DNA of 40,141 nt, taken from Fimenecus sp963624605 (GTDB lineage Bacteria > Bacillota > Clostridia > Oscillospirales > Acutalibacteraceae). How positions within the stretch are numbered: the first letter of the stretch is position 1; each line of letters starts with the position of its first letter. Location: positions 1-40,141 of the forward strand of contig CAVFQD010000011.1 of assembly GCA_963624605.1 (NCBI GenBank), read 5' to 3'. Position numbers and translations under genes: made by a program. The notes below the pieces were generated by a model. The model worked only from the letters and a program-made list of their open reading frames with translations, was not told the DNA's origin and ran no database searches. Below, one piece after another: positions 32,552 through 39,835 of the stretch.

Positions 32552-33556
32552 TTATTTATTGTTTGCGAAATATTCGTCCAATTTCTTTTCAAGCTTAAGC
32601 CTTACCCCGTCAATGTCCGCATTTTCAAGCTGACACGCAGCCATAGTCATATGACCGCCGCCCGAAAATGCCTCCATTATAAGTCTGACATTCACCTTAC
32701 CCTTTGAGCGTGCCGATATGTTGACGATATTATCCGTTTTGAACAGCACAAATGATGCTTCGACATCGTTTACGGTAAGCAGCTCGTCCGCCGCCTGCGA
32801 GCATATGATTCTTATGTTGTCGCTTTTTACATTTGCCACCGAAATGGCACAGTTTGAATACTCATATGCCGCAAGAACTATTTTGCCCTTTAATTTTTTG
32901 TTTCTGAGCGAGTTGTTGAAAAAATGCTTGACCGCCGCAATGTCCGCGCCCGATGAGCGAAGATACGCCGCACATTCGAATGTTACCGGAGTGGTTCTGA
33001 GCATAAAGTCCCTTGTGTCGAGCATTATGCCCGAGAGCAATGCGTTTGCGTAAACGGGAGTGAGATTTATCTTTTCGTTGCAATAGATAAGCTGCGTTAC
33101 CATTTCGCTCGCCGAGGAAGCTGTTGAATCCTGATAAAACACATGCGCGTCCTCAACGCAGTCTCCCGATTTCTCGTGATGATCAATAACAATTACATCT
33201 CTTGCGCTTTCGTATATCTCACGGCTTTCAAAGAACGCCGCCCTGTGAGTGTCGACAATGATAAGAAGCGTATTTGAATTTACAAGCTTCTTTCCCTCGT
33301 CAACGCTGACAAGCTCGCTTCCCAAATTATTCTTTTTAAGATGATTTACCAAAAGAGTGGCAAGACTTGTCTTGACCGAAATAACGATTTTAGCACTTTT
33401 TCCGAGATCCTTGCAAAACTTCAACATTCCCACAGCCGCTCCCAAAGAATCGCCGTCGGAATACTTATGTCCCATTATAAGCACATTTGACGAATGAAGT
33501 ATTGCTTTCTCGATCGCCGCACTGACAGGCTGTGCCCGTCCGACATCGAAATTCAA
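32552..33556 (-). CDS. Stand-alone DHH/DHHA1 phosphoesterase (GdpP catalytic half)
   Basis: A 334-aa phosphoesterase whose best relative in this genomic position is GdpP, the cyclic-di-AMP phosphodiesterase. It contains only the DHH-DHHA1 part: MGHKYSDGDSLGAA (residues about 28-41), VDTHRAA (near 107), VIDHHEKSGD (near 124) and GGGHMTMAACQLE at the end. The membrane segments, PAS and degenerate GGDEF domains of GdpP are missing, and the coding region opens just before the DHH domain. GGAGG is 7 bases before a TTG at 33556, which I choose; a GTG at 33562 overlaps the RNase J stop but is only 2 bases from that site. Substrates could be c-di-AMP, pApA or nanoRNA. Confidence 0.9.
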   Translation of the reverse strand: MNFDVGRAQPVSAAIEKAILHSSNVLIMGHKYSDGDSLGAAVGMLKFCKDLGKSAKIVISVKTSLATLLVNHLKKNNLGSELVSVDEGKKLVNSNTLLIIVDTHRAAFFESREIYESARDVIVIDHHEKSGDCVEDAHVFYQDSTASSASEMVTQLIYCNEKINLTPVYANALLSGIMLDTRDFMLRTTPVTFECAAYLRSSGADIAAVKHFFNNSLRNKKLKGKIVLAAYEYSNCAISVANVKSDNIRIICSQAADELLTVNDVEASFVLFKTDNIVNISARSKGKVNVRLIMEAFSGGGHMTMAACQLENADIDGVRLKLEKKLDEYFANNK

Positions 33557-33558
33557 GC

Positions 33559-35433
33559 TCACACCTCCATAATGATGGGCAGAACCATGGGACTGCGCCT
33601 TGTGGTTGAATAAATATGCTTTGAAACCGCGTCACGAAGCCTGTTTTTTATTGTTCCGTGATCGGTAATTCTGTCGTACATACAGTCGGCAAGGACATTC
33701 TCGCAAAGTCGCCTTGTGCCGTCTATAAGCTGCTCGGACTCCCTGACATACACGAAGCCTCTTGTTATGACCTCGGGTCCCGATATAACATCGCCCGTAG
33801 CACTGTCCGTTGAGAGAACGATGATGACAATGCCGTCCTCGGCAAGCTTTGTACGGTCCCTCAAGACCACGCTTCCGACATCTCCGACGCCCGTGCCGTC
33901 AACAAATACCATACCTGAGGTAACCTCGCCGGCAACCTTAATTGATTTTTCCGACACCTCAACGGTCTTTCCGTTGTCGGCAATTATTATATTCTGCGGA
34001 GCAATGCCCACGGAGCTCGCCAACGCGGCGTGCTTTCTCAAATGCTTCTGCTCGCCGTGAACTGGTATAAAGTATTTGGGCTTCGTGAGGCTCATCATAA
34101 TTTTGAGCTCCTCCTGACAGGCGTGTCCCGAAACGTGAACCTCGTACATCCTCTCGTAAACGACCTCCGCGCCCTGCTTGAGAAGCTCGTCGACAACCTT
34201 GCCGACCATCTTTTCATTGCCGGGAATAGGCGTTGCGGAGATGATTACATAGTCGTTCGGTCCTATATCGACCTTTCTGTGCTCGGAAAAAGCCATTCTG
34301 TAAAGAGCCGACATAGGCTCGCCCTGACTTCCCGTTGTAACGACTACCATCTTATCCGACGGGTACCTGTTTATCTGGTCAATGCCGACCAACAGACCGT
34401 CGGGAATTTTTATATATCCGAGCTCTGCGGCGATGGTAACGACATTTTCAAGGCTTCTGCCCGAGAGCGCAACCTTCCTGCCGAGCCTTTCCGCGGCGTC
34501 GATAATCTGCTGAACCCTGTGAATGTTTGAAGCGAAGGTGGCTACGATAAGCCGCCTGCCGTTTGCCTTTGCAAACAGGGTTGCAAAGGTGTCGCCGACC
34601 TTCCTTTCGGACTCGGTAAAGCCCGGCTTTGCGGCGTTTGTAGAGTCTGACAAAAGACACAGCACGCCCTCGTTTCCAAGCTGTGCGAGCCTTGCCATAT
34701 CGATTACACCGCCGTCAATAGGCGTTGTATCTATCTTGAAGTCGCCCGTCTGAACGACTACGCCCGCAGGCGATTTGATAGCGAGCGCAACTGCGTCGGG
34801 AATCGAATGGTTGACATGGATAAGCTCGACCTCGAAGCAACCGAGGCTTACCTTATCTCCGGGATTTACGACGTTCAGCTTTGCCGTGTCAAGCAGCTTA
34901 TGCTCTCTGAGCTTGCACTCGATAAGACCTATTGTCAGCCTTGTAGCATAGACGGGAATGTTCATCTCTTTAAGCAAAAACGCCAGTCCGCCGATGTGAT
35001 CCTCGTGTCCGTGAGTGATGAAAATGCCCTTTATCTTGTCGGCGTTCTGCACCGCATAAGAAAAATCGGGTATTACAAGGTCGACGCCGAGCATATCCGG
35101 ATCCGGAAAAGCAAGACCGCAATCGACAAGTATCATGTCTCCCTGACACTCGTAAAGAGTCATATTTTTACCGACCTCGTTAAGTCCTCCGAGGAAGGTA
35201 ATATTTATCGGTGTATTGTTCTTTTTTGTCTTTTTTCTGCCGTTTTGACCTTGAGCGGATTTTCTCTGATAGCTCTTCGACCTGCTCTGCTGCTTTTGCG
35301 CAGTCTTTTTTTTGCCGTCCGAATTTTTCGGATTTCTTTTCTTGCCTGCGGTTGCGGGCGCTTCGGCGTTTTTACGCTTTGTCTTGCCCTGCGGAGCCTT
35401 AGGCTTGTTTTCTGTTTTTTTTGTGTTTGCCAT
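33559..35433 (-). CDS. rnj: Ribonuclease J
   Basis: Metallo-beta-lactamase/beta-CASP ribonuclease with endo- and 5'-3' exo-activity in mRNA decay and rRNA maturation. It has 624 aa. Residues 1-75 are a low-complexity Lys/Arg/Gln/Asn-rich extension not present in classic RNase J (about 555 aa). Then follow FLGGLNEVGKNMTL, the zinc motif HGHEDHIGG, DSTNAAKPGF, the beta-CASP part, VHVSGHACQEEL and HGEQKHLRKHAAL. AGGAG lies 8 bases before the ATG. The basic tail may bind RNA, which is inference. The next gene starts within its stop region. Confidence 0.96.
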   Translation of the reverse strand: MANTKKTENKPKAPQGKTKRKNAEAPATAGKKRNPKNSDGKKKTAQKQQSRSKSYQRKSAQGQNGRKKTKKNNTPINITFLGGLNEVGKNMTLYECQGDMILVDCGLAFPDPDMLGVDLVIPDFSYAVQNADKIKGIFITHGHEDHIGGLAFLLKEMNIPVYATRLTIGLIECKLREHKLLDTAKLNVVNPGDKVSLGCFEVELIHVNHSIPDAVALAIKSPAGVVVQTGDFKIDTTPIDGGVIDMARLAQLGNEGVLCLLSDSTNAAKPGFTESERKVGDTFATLFAKANGRRLIVATFASNIHRVQQIIDAAERLGRKVALSGRSLENVVTIAAELGYIKIPDGLLVGIDQINRYPSDKMVVVTTGSQGEPMSALYRMAFSEHRKVDIGPNDYVIISATPIPGNEKMVGKVVDELLKQGAEVVYERMYEVHVSGHACQEELKIMMSLTKPKYFIPVHGEQKHLRKHAALASSVGIAPQNIIIADNGKTVEVSEKSIKVAGEVTSGMVFVDGTGVGDVGSVVLRDRTKLAEDGIVIIVLSTDSATGDVISGPEVITRGFVYVRESEQLIDGTRRLCENVLADCMYDRITDHGTIKNRLRDAVSKHIYSTTRRSPMVLPIIMEV

Positions 35434-35514
35434 TTATAAACTCCTGTTACTTAATAGAAAATATATATTTACGATGCTTTTTAAGACATACTTACAGATT
35501 ATAATATAATACTA

Positions 35515-36702
35515 TTATTTGTCGTCCGTGTCAATGCTTAGGTTACCGAAACGCTCCCCGGTAAGGCTGCATATTTCCTTTGAAAATTCGTAATTTGCCG
35601 CTTCTGATAAAATGTGTATTTTTCTCTCCGTCCTCGACGGCGTTACAAGTGCCCTGCCGTGTTCATAATTAAGAATTGCAGCCCCGTTCTCGACTTTAAT
35701 TCCGTTTTTTTCGCATTCGCGGCTAAAATCCGAGCGGTCAAACGGAGTGTCGGCAATTTTTCTCGAAACATAAAAATCCGGCAGCTCCTTTGAAAGCCTC
35801 GCAACGCTTTTCCCCGTATCCGATACCGCCCAAAGCAGCTTTACCGCCGCAAACAGTCCGTCGGTTAAAAATGCGCAGCCGTCAATCACGCTCTGCACCT
35901 GTACGGGATAATCCGTATCGGAAAAAGAATATCCGTAAACCATCACGCCCTCGTTTTTCGCTATATCGGACAGCACAAACGGCGCATTGAACGGCACGGC
36001 AATATCTCTTCCGTTTTGCGCCTCATATTTTACCAAAATCGCGCAAATCCTGTCGAACGGCAGCCAGCCGCAATCCCTGTGGAAAACGGAGACGGTTTTT
36101 CCGTCGTTGTTTATTTTCAGCGACATTTCATCACCTTGCTTACATTCGAGGCGGTAAAGGCAATCCTCCATAAGAGAAGAGATTTTCTCGTTTCTGCATC
36201 TTACAAGGCACGATAAATTTTTTATTTCACCGCCCGACTGCTGTAAAAGCCGGCGCAGATACATCATACTTACGCCGTGCATTTCGGAAATTTCTCCGCA
36301 CTCCGACGGAGCGCGTGAAGTAAAGTTTCTGTTTTTAATATAATTTTCTATTTCCGTTTGCGCCTTTTCCGATATGGGCATACCGTGTCTTCCGCAAATG
36401 CGTATAACTGCCGAAGAATTTTTTCGGCTTATGAAAACTCCCGAGTCAAGCGAGCAGAATTTCACAAGATACTCAAATTGCGCATAAAAGCTCTCGCCGA
36501 AATTCCACACTCTGCTCGACGCCGCCGAAAGTGCGCCCATAAGCGAGTATGCCGCCGATTTTGCAAGTCTGCTTCCGTCCGTCGCAACGCCCGTTTTTCC
36601 CCCGATACCGCTTAACGCAAGCGCCGTACCGATTGTCGAAGCGTCACTTATGTCAAGTTCTTCGCCTTTACACATAAAAAGACTGTTTTCAGACTCTGTC
36701 AT
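35515..36702 (-). CDS. Degenerate phosphohexomutase-like protein, probably non-catalytic
   Basis: A 395-aa protein with the layout of alpha-D-phosphohexomutases but no working active site. Domain 1 runs SDASTIGTALALSGIGGKTG to SGVFISRKNSSAVIRICGRH, where the phosphoserine loop TASHNP is replaced by ISRKNS (residues 91-96). The metal loop DGDxDR position reads INNDGKTV (197-204). The DGLxAAxxLL helix remains (281-290). The C-terminal phosphate loop PSGTEPK has become PSRTERK (355-361). The active enzyme at 14861-16582 keeps all loops. GGGGGG lies about 9 bases before the ATG. It is 81 bases upstream of rnj, on the same strand. A regulatory or scaffolding role is possible; the frame is clean, so it is not simply decaying. 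Confidence 0.8.
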   Translation of the reverse strand: MTESENSLFMCKGEELDISDASTIGTALALSGIGGKTGVATDGSRLAKSAAYSLMGALSAASSRVWNFGESFYAQFEYLVKFCSLDSGVFISRKNSSAVIRICGRHGMPISEKAQTEIENYIKNRNFTSRAPSECGEISEMHGVSMMYLRRLLQQSGGEIKNLSCLVRCRNEKISSLMEDCLYRLECKQGDEMSLKINNDGKTVSVFHRDCGWLPFDRICAILVKYEAQNGRDIAVPFNAPFVLSDIAKNEGVMVYGYSFSDTDYPVQVQSVIDGCAFLTDGLFAAVKLLWAVSDTGKSVARLSKELPDFYVSRKIADTPFDRSDFSRECEKNGIKVENGAAILNYEHGRALVTPSRTERKIHILSEAANYEFSKEICSLTGERFGNLSIDTDDK

Positions 36703-36865
36703 TGATTATTTCCCCCCGTTTTCCGATTATATTTATTATATTGTTGACCGCCGTGCGCCTTTATAATCTTTGCCTGTTGTAAAACAGTGAAAACAGTGGT
36801 AAAATTACAGATATATTACCGTGATATGTGTGCGGCTTTTTTAACATAAAAATTGAGGTGAGAAA

Positions 36866-37315
36866 ATGAGTCCGAGACCCTTTGTGGAAATGTTTACGGA
36901 CGGCGCTTGCTCGGGAAATCCCGGTCCCGGCGGCTGGGGAACCGTTTTAAGATGCAAGGGAAAAGAAAAGGAGCTGTCGGGCGGCGAGGCGCAGACGACC
37001 AACAACCGTATGGAGCTTACCGCCGTTATCGAGGGCTTGAAGGCACTTAAAATGCCGTGCGATGTCAGGCTTACAACCGATTCAAAGTATGTCGGCGACG
37101 CAATAAAGCTCGGCTGGGCAAAATCGTGGCGGGCAAACGGCTGGAAAAAGAGCGACAAAAAGCCTGCGCTCAACGCAGACCTCTGGGAGGTGCTTCTGAA
37201 GCTTCTCGAAACGCACAATGTAGAGATTATCTGGGTCAAGGGACACGCAGGGCATCCCGAAAACGAGCGGTGCGATTTCCTTGCCGTGGCACAGTCAAAA
37301 AAATTCGGAAAATAA
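36866..37315 (+). CDS. rnhA: Ribonuclease HI
   Basis: Cuts RNA in RNA-DNA hybrids, removing primers and R-loops. At 149 aa it has normal RNase HI length. Catalytic acids are visible in MFTDGACSGNPGPGGWG (Asp), NNRMELTAVIEGL (Glu), LTTDSKYV (Asp) and the end motif HPENERCDFLA (Asp), with the flexible-loop histidine in VKGHAGHPENE. GAGGTG is 5-6 bases before the ATG. A TATAAT box at 36762-36767 is a possible -10 with a weak -35. It is divergent from the degenerate mutase gene and monocistronic. Confidence 0.97.
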   Translation: MSPRPFVEMFTDGACSGNPGPGGWGTVLRCKGKEKELSGGEAQTTNNRMELTAVIEGLKALKMPCDVRLTTDSKYVGDAIKLGWAKSWRANGWKKSDKKPALNADLWEVLLKLLETHNVEIIWVKGHAGHPENERCDFLAVAQSKKFGK

Positions 37316-37341
37316 AATTACTTCTATTATACGATTAACTA

Positions 37342-37369
37342 TTGATTTACCTTATTAAAATATGATAAT
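37342..37369 (+). promoter_or_regulatory. Sigma-A promoter for the GPH symporter
   Basis: TTGATT and GATAAT are spaced by 16 bases, about 50 bases before the TTG start at 37420. Confidence 0.6.
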
Positions 37370-37419
37370 ATATATAGTATCAGTCTGCTATGCGGACATT
37401 TGGGTTAGGATGTGATTTT

Positions 37420-38976
37420 TTGGCAACTTCAGAAGTTATCGAAACGAATGAAACAGAGCTTGAAAACGAAGTCGAAAAAGAAATTGAAAAGGCGTCGGCG
37501 GGTAACAGAAGATACCTTCGCCCGAGCGAAATTGTCGCATTTCTTTTAACTACCTTCGGTCAGAAGAATTTGAGCCAGTTTGTTGACTCGTACAGGCAGT
37601 TCTTTATGATAAGCTTTTTGGGCATTTCGGGTAAGGCGTACGGACTTATAGTTTTCTTTGAATCCATATACGACGCGCTTGACGACTCGCTTTCGGGTCT
37701 TATTATAGACAGAACGAGAACCCGTTGGGGCAGACTTCGCCCGTATATGATAATTACCGTTCCCGTTTGGGCGGTATCGACAATGATGCTGTTTACTACT
37801 CCGTCGTTCCTTGCGGGTCAGACCTCAAAAATCGTCTGGGCAGTCATTGCGATTTTCGCATACAACCTCGGTATGTCTTACTTCAATGCGTGGAACATAC
37901 TCCTGTATAACATCACGCCCAACATCAAGGAGCGTGATAACCTTATCGCCACTTCAAAATTCTTCGAGCTTTTCGGAACCTGGGTTCCCTCGCTCGTTCC
38001 CATATTCATTTCGCTTACCAAGGGCAAGGTCGGTATGCAGAGCATTTACACCTCGTTTGCCATTGCAATGGTTGTCATTGCCGCTGTTACCGCTGTTTAC
38101 GGCTTCTTTGCAATGCGTGAAAGAGTGCCGCTTGCCTCCCGTGAGCAGATGCAGGAAATCGGCATTCTCGAATCGTTCAAGAATGCGTTTAAGAACAAGC
38201 CGATGTTTATTTCGGTCATTGCAAACTTCTTCAACGGCTTTAAGAGCGTCGGCGCTTCAACGGAGAGCTTCTTCTGGCTTCACAACACGGGAAGCCTTTT
38301 CCACGGAACACTCGCAGGTCTTTTCACGGGACTTCCGAACTATATCATCACTCCCCTGACCCCCAAGCTTATCCGTAAATTCGGTGCAAGAAACACCGCC
38401 CTCGGCGCAGGCGTTTTCGGCGGCGTTGCTTACACGCTTATGTTTGTTATCGGCTACAAGCCGTTCGGCAGCTACGATGAAACGCTTCCCTGCGTTCTCA
38501 ATATGGTTTACATAACCCTTATGCTTACGATATGCGGACTTCCGAACTGTGTTATCCGTGTTTGTCAGGCAGTTCTTCAGGGCGATGTTTACGACTACAG
38601 CGAATGGAAATACGGCGTGCGTAACGAGGCTCTTGTTCAGACCGTTACAAACTATTTCGGAAAGCTCGCAAATGCGGTTACGGGCCTGCTTTCCGGTCTT
38701 GTAATTACGCTTGTCGGCTATGTCGCTCACAAGGACGCACTCGGAGATGTAATCCGTGAAACCAACCCGACCGTTCTCCGCGGCTTTTTTGCGGTATTCG
38801 CTCTTATGCCCGCCATTGCAAGATTTTTGTTCGGCATTTCGTGGATATTCTTCCCCGTTCACGGCGAATTCAAGGAGAATATGCTTGCAGATCTTGAGCA
38901 GAGAAGAGCAAAGAGAGTCAGCGAAATGGAGGCTTCCGTTGAAAGCACGGAAAGTGCGGACGCTACGGAAGAATAA
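37420..38976 (+). CDS. MFS transporter, glycoside-pentoside-hexuronide (GPH) cation symporter type
   Basis: A 518-aa inner-membrane sugar transporter of the MelB-like GPH family, with about twelve transmembrane segments. The signature after helix 2 reads DALDDSLSGLIIDRTRTRWG followed by RLRPY, and GDVYDYSEWKYGVRNEA is the typical central motif. The N-terminus (about 45 residues) is strongly acidic, Glu-rich and cytoplasmic, and the C-terminal tail is charged with Glu and Ser. The ORF opens at 37390, but a TTG at 37420 has AGGATG 7 bases ahead, so I choose that. No glycosidase or regulator is adjacent, so the sugar is unknown. A terminator follows. Confidence 0.9.
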   Translation: MATSEVIETNETELENEVEKEIEKASAGNRRYLRPSEIVAFLLTTFGQKNLSQFVDSYRQFFMISFLGISGKAYGLIVFFESIYDALDDSLSGLIIDRTRTRWGRLRPYMIITVPVWAVSTMMLFTTPSFLAGQTSKIVWAVIAIFAYNLGMSYFNAWNILLYNITPNIKERDNLIATSKFFELFGTWVPSLVPIFISLTKGKVGMQSIYTSFAIAMVVIAAVTAVYGFFAMRERVPLASREQMQEIGILESFKNAFKNKPMFISVIANFFNGFKSVGASTESFFWLHNTGSLFHGTLAGLFTGLPNYIITPLTPKLIRKFGARNTALGAGVFGGVAYTLMFVIGYKPFGSYDETLPCVLNMVYITLMLTICGLPNCVIRVCQAVLQGDVYDYSEWKYGVRNEALVQTVTNYFGKLANAVTGLLSGLVITLVGYVAHKDALGDVIRETNPTVLRGFFAVFALMPAIARFLFGISWIFFPVHGEFKENMLADLEQRRAKRVSEMEASVESTESADATEE

Positions 38977-38991
38977 GCTTATATAAACATT

Positions 38992-39018
38992 AAGCACCCG
39001 TAATCGGGTGCTTTTTTG
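38992..39018 (+). terminator. Rho-independent terminator of the GPH symporter gene
   Basis: A perfect 9-bp stem (38992-39000 with 39005-39013) has a 4-nt loop and is followed by a T-run. Confidence 0.92.
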
Positions 39019-39140
39019 TGCTTATAGACTGAGGACAAGGTTCATCCCTGCCCTACGGTCAATATAAATTTCAAGCTGTGCACAATACCGGCTTCCTTGT
39101 AAATGGAGGCTTGGTTCTTCAAGCATTTTAATTTGATGAA
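39019..39140 (+). repeat. Degenerate flank of the palindromic repeat cluster
   Basis: No gene is visible. The part GGCTTGGTTCTTCAAGC (near 39109-39125) resembles GGCATGGTTCTGCGTGC before the block A copy at 39441, and CCTACGGTCAAT near 39052 resembles a piece of block A. It reads as an old, diverged copy of the same modules. Confidence 0.5.
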
Positions 39141-39141
39141 A

Positions 39142-39170
39142 CCCGTAGGGACAGCCATTGCGGCTGTCCG
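39142..39170 (+). repeat. Block A palindromic repeat
   Basis: CCCGTAGGGACAGCCATTGC and the following GGCTGTCC form an 8-bp inverted repeat (GGACAGCC/GGCTGTCC) with a 5-base loop. The same module occurs at 39441, 39646, 23779-23812 (inverted) and 5459. Confidence 0.88.
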
Positions 39171-39280
39171 ATACTCTGACGGGCAACATATGCGACCACC
39201 GCCTGTGGCGGATAAAGGAAGCGTCTGTCGGCGCAGCAGTCGATTTTGTGCGGCGCTCCAAGCCACATTTGCAAACATAG

Positions 39281-39332
39281 GCTCCCTCTGACGAGGGAGC
39301 TGTCAAACGCTCTGCGTTTGACTGAGGGAGAG
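39281..39332 (-). repeat. Block D double-hairpin repeat, copy 1
   Basis: Two adjacent hairpins: GCTCCCTC/GAGGGAGC (39281-39300) and CAAACGC/GCGTTTG (39304-39320), ending in a GAGGGAGAGA tail. Inverted, it aligns to 39356-39410, with compensatory changes in the stems. Confidence 0.88.
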
Positions 39333-39355
39333 ATACTGAAAATTTGATGTTTATT

Positions 39356-39410
39356 GCCTCTCTCCTTCCGTCACGCCTGCGGCGTGCCACCTTCCTCGTC
39401 AGAGGAAGGC
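39356..39410 (+). repeat. Block D double-hairpin repeat, copy 2
   Basis: Two adjacent hairpins, CACGCC/GGCGTG (39372-39386) and CCTTCCTC/GAGGAAGG (39390-39409). It is the inverted partner of 39281-39332 and lies 23 bases from it. Confidence 0.88.
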
Positions 39411-39440
39411 ATGGTTCTGCGTGCAATTCAGTTTGCACAG

Positions 39441-39474
39441 CCCGTAGGGACAGCCCTTGCGGCTGTCCATCAAT
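39441..39474 (+). repeat. Block A palindromic repeat
   Basis: A near-identical copy of block A, with GGACAGCC/GGCTGTCC arms. It is preceded by a GTGCAA/TTTGCAC hairpin (about 39421-39438) that corresponds to a diverged hairpin before the 39142 copy. Confidence 0.9.
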
Positions 39475-39495
39475 ATGATTTATATATAATTTCTT

Positions 39496-39524
39496 ACGGA
39501 CAGGGGCGAGCCCTGTCCCTACGG
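39496..39524 (-). repeat. Variant of block A, inverted
   Basis: GGACAGGGGCGAGCCCTGTC shares the block A ending (CCGTAGGGACAG on the minus strand) but has a different, still self-complementary centre (GGACAGGG/CCCTGTCC). Confidence 0.75.
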
Positions 39525-39544
39525 TATAATATAAATTTTAATCC

Positions 39545-39609
39545 GTGCGAAGCACCCACACCTCTTCACTCTTCACTCTTAACTTTTCACTCTTACCTCG
39601 CCCAAAGGG
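39545..39609 (+). repeat. Block C repeat (CTTCACT-rich)
   Basis: This matches the reverse complement of 23568-23625 apart from one extra internal CTTCACT-like unit. It consists mostly of short direct repeats of CTTCACT, ending in CTCGCCCAAAGGG. Confidence 0.88.
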
Positions 39610-39622
39610 CGCTGCCCCCGCC

Positions 39623-39679
39623 ATACCCGATATTGAAACGCACAACCCGTAGGGACAGCCCTTGCGGCTGTCCGTCAAT
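39623..39679 (+). repeat. Block A with conserved left flank
   Basis: CCCGATATTGAAACGCACAA followed by block A matches the reverse complement of 23779-23832 over about 54 bases. Confidence 0.88.
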
Positions 39680-39700
39680 ATTACTTATATAAAATTCCCC

Positions 39701-39742
39701 GAGAAAGGGTATGTGTCAAAAATCTGGCAAATACCCTTTCTC
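39701..39742. repeat. Perfect 12-bp inverted repeat
   Basis: GAGAAAGGGTAT (39701-39712) and ATACCCTTTCTC (39731-39742) can pair across an 18-base loop. No T-run follows on either strand, so it does not look like a standard terminator. Confidence 0.7.
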
Positions 39743-39783
39743 TGCAAACATTGCAGTTTGTATATCGCCGTCATAACAAACAT

Positions 39784-39814
39784 ACAAAAAAGCAGGACAA
39801 AACCGTCCTGCTTT
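39784..39814 (-). terminator. Terminator of the ABC ATPase gene
   Basis: A perfect 10-bp stem (39789-39798 with 39805-39814) has a 6-nt loop and is followed on the minus strand by TTTTGTATG. Confidence 0.9.
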
Positions 39815-39835
39815 CAATAATTTATTCTGCTTTTG

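Noticed and set aside
39142..39679. CRISPR array
   Set aside because: The repeats are spaced irregularly, vary in orientation and sequence, and no uniform spacers or cas genes are present.
39022..39692. ORFs on both strands in the repeat cluster (up to 138 codons)
   Set aside because: They consist of palindromic repeat modules read as codons, with no start signals.
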